Assembly (NCBI RefSeq): GCF_009695745.1
Contig: NZ_VUNH01000002.1
Span: 186,001-250,000 of the forward strand
Direction: 5' to 3'
Source of the DNA: Pyramidobacter porci
Lineage (GTDB): Bacteria > Synergistota > Synergistia > Synergistales > Dethiosulfovibrionaceae
Length of the DNA stretch: 64,000 bases
In this document: positions 63,542-64,000 of the stretch, one piece after another
Numbering within the stretch: the stretch's first letter is position 1
How the letters are laid out: every line of letters starts with the position of its first letter
Notes under the pieces: generated by a model
What the model was told of the DNA's origin: nothing
Seen by the model: the letters and a program-made list of their open reading frames with translations, nothing else
Databases searched by the model: none
Position numbers and translations under genes: made by a program

Positions 63542-64000
63542 ATGATTCGCAAGACAGTGAAAAACGTTTGTGCGGCGGCAGCGTTCCTGGGGCTGACGGC
63601 GTCGGCCGGTTTGGCGGTCGACTTCGCCCGCATCGGCACGAGCAGCGTGGGCGGCGGTTTCTATCTGATCGGCAACACGATCGCCCAGATCGGCAACGCG
63701 GCCAAAAACGACGTCAACTACACGGCGGTGACCGGCGGTTCCACAAAGAACGTCAACGGCCTGGCGAAAGGCGACATGGAGTTCGGCATGTGTCAGTCCG
63801 CCACGGTCGACGAGGCTTTGAACGGCTCCGGCCCCTTCAAGGCGCCCATGAAAAGCATCCGCTTCGTCGCCGCCATCTATCCGATGCCGTGTCATGTCCT
63901 GGTCAGCGGCGAAGATATGAAAAGCGTCGCCGATTTTCGCGGCAAGCGCATCGATTACGGCGCCATCGGGCAGGGAATCGAGACGTATACCCGCATCATT
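63542..64000 (+). CDS. TAXI-family TRAP transporter solute-binding protein (partial)
   Basis: The first 153 residues are in the window; the frame is open at base 64000. A signal peptide (MIRKTVKNVCAAAAFLGLTASAGLA) precedes the TAXI-type domain, with the opening IGTSSVGGGFYLIGNTIAQI, GGSTKNVNGLAKGDMEFGM and FRGKRIDYGAIGQGIE. TAXI proteins bind organic acids such as glutamate or related molecules for a fused DctQM permease, which would follow outside the window. GAGGAGG lies eight bases before the ATG. Confidence 0.92.
   Translation, partial: MIRKTVKNVCAAAAFLGLTASAGLAVDFARIGTSSVGGGFYLIGNTIAQIGNAAKNDVNYTAVTGGSTKNVNGLAKGDMEFGMCQSATVDEALNGSGPFKAPMKSIRFVAAIYPMPCHVLVSGEDMKSVADFRGKRIDYGAIGQGIETYTRII

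Overview
The window is about 64 kb of GC-rich bacterial chromosome, densely packed on both strands. It shows Gram-negative-type features (exported binding proteins, a TAXI-type TRAP binding protein, glucosyl transfer genes) and genes common in anaerobic, amino-acid-fermenting bacteria: an FprA-type flavodiiron protein, a YfcC carrier paired with an M20 peptidase, a C69 dipeptidase remnant, and TlpA/polyferredoxin redox genes. I infer a member of Synergistota, perhaps Pyramidobacter-like. This rests on recalled gene content only, since no search was run. There is no rRNA, recognisable tRNA, CRISPR array or insertion sequence. A consensus-like parS site at 59329-59344, a near-match at 26690-26705 and the presence of gyrA would fit an origin-proximal segment.

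Layout. 1-4.4 kb: the end of sbcD, then sbcC, then an FMN riboswitch with its own promoter and terminator controlling ribBA. 4.5-8 kb (minus): a two-gene potassium-channel/RCK operon with an odd selectivity filter, and an Ala/Lys-rich LEA-like protein. 8.2-12.5 kb: threonine synthase and a three-gene gtr-type glucosylation operon. 12.7-16.9 kb: ftsH, a heat-shock hsp20 under a CIRCE operator, and an NCS2 nucleobase permease. 17-20.8 kb (minus): a DnaQ-like exonuclease; a tightly overlapping DUF2400-tlpA-CXXC peptide-polyferredoxin operon; and a small secreted zinc-ribbon repeat protein. 20.8-25.3 kb (minus): phosphohexomutase, M20 amidohydrolase and YfcC carrier. 25.5-29.6 kb: an alcohol dehydrogenase remnant, a COG0523 GTPase, a Cys-rich protein, an RluA-type synthase and a YhaM-like nuclease. 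29.8-31.9 kb: a CDC48/VAT-like double AAA ATPase.

32-37.6 kb: a five-gene peptide/nickel-type ABC operon. Its binding protein appears circularly permuted: the usual C-terminal half comes first and the usual N-terminal half last, behind one signal peptide. One permease in the operon carries a large extra domain. This is the most unusual item in the window.

37.7-46.6 kb: a secreted propeller-like protein, a DUF4428 protein, a lone PTS-IIC-like membrane protein, an alpha/beta hydrolase, and a gyrA-psd-pssA operon joining DNA topology to phosphatidylethanolamine synthesis. 46.8-55.3 kb: DUF554 and DUF2156 proteins, a sirtuin, a GIY-YIG protein, an MFS carrier, dCMP deaminase, a beta-CASP MBL nuclease and a 5'-nucleotidase. 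55.6-64 kb: an ArsC/Spx-like protein; a two-component system whose DcuS/CitA-type kinase has a periplasmic binding-protein sensor; the parS site with a branched inverted-repeat element; a C69 dipeptidase remnant; a flavodiiron protein; a GntR regulator; and a divergent IclR / TAXI-TRAP pair, the latter cut by the window end.
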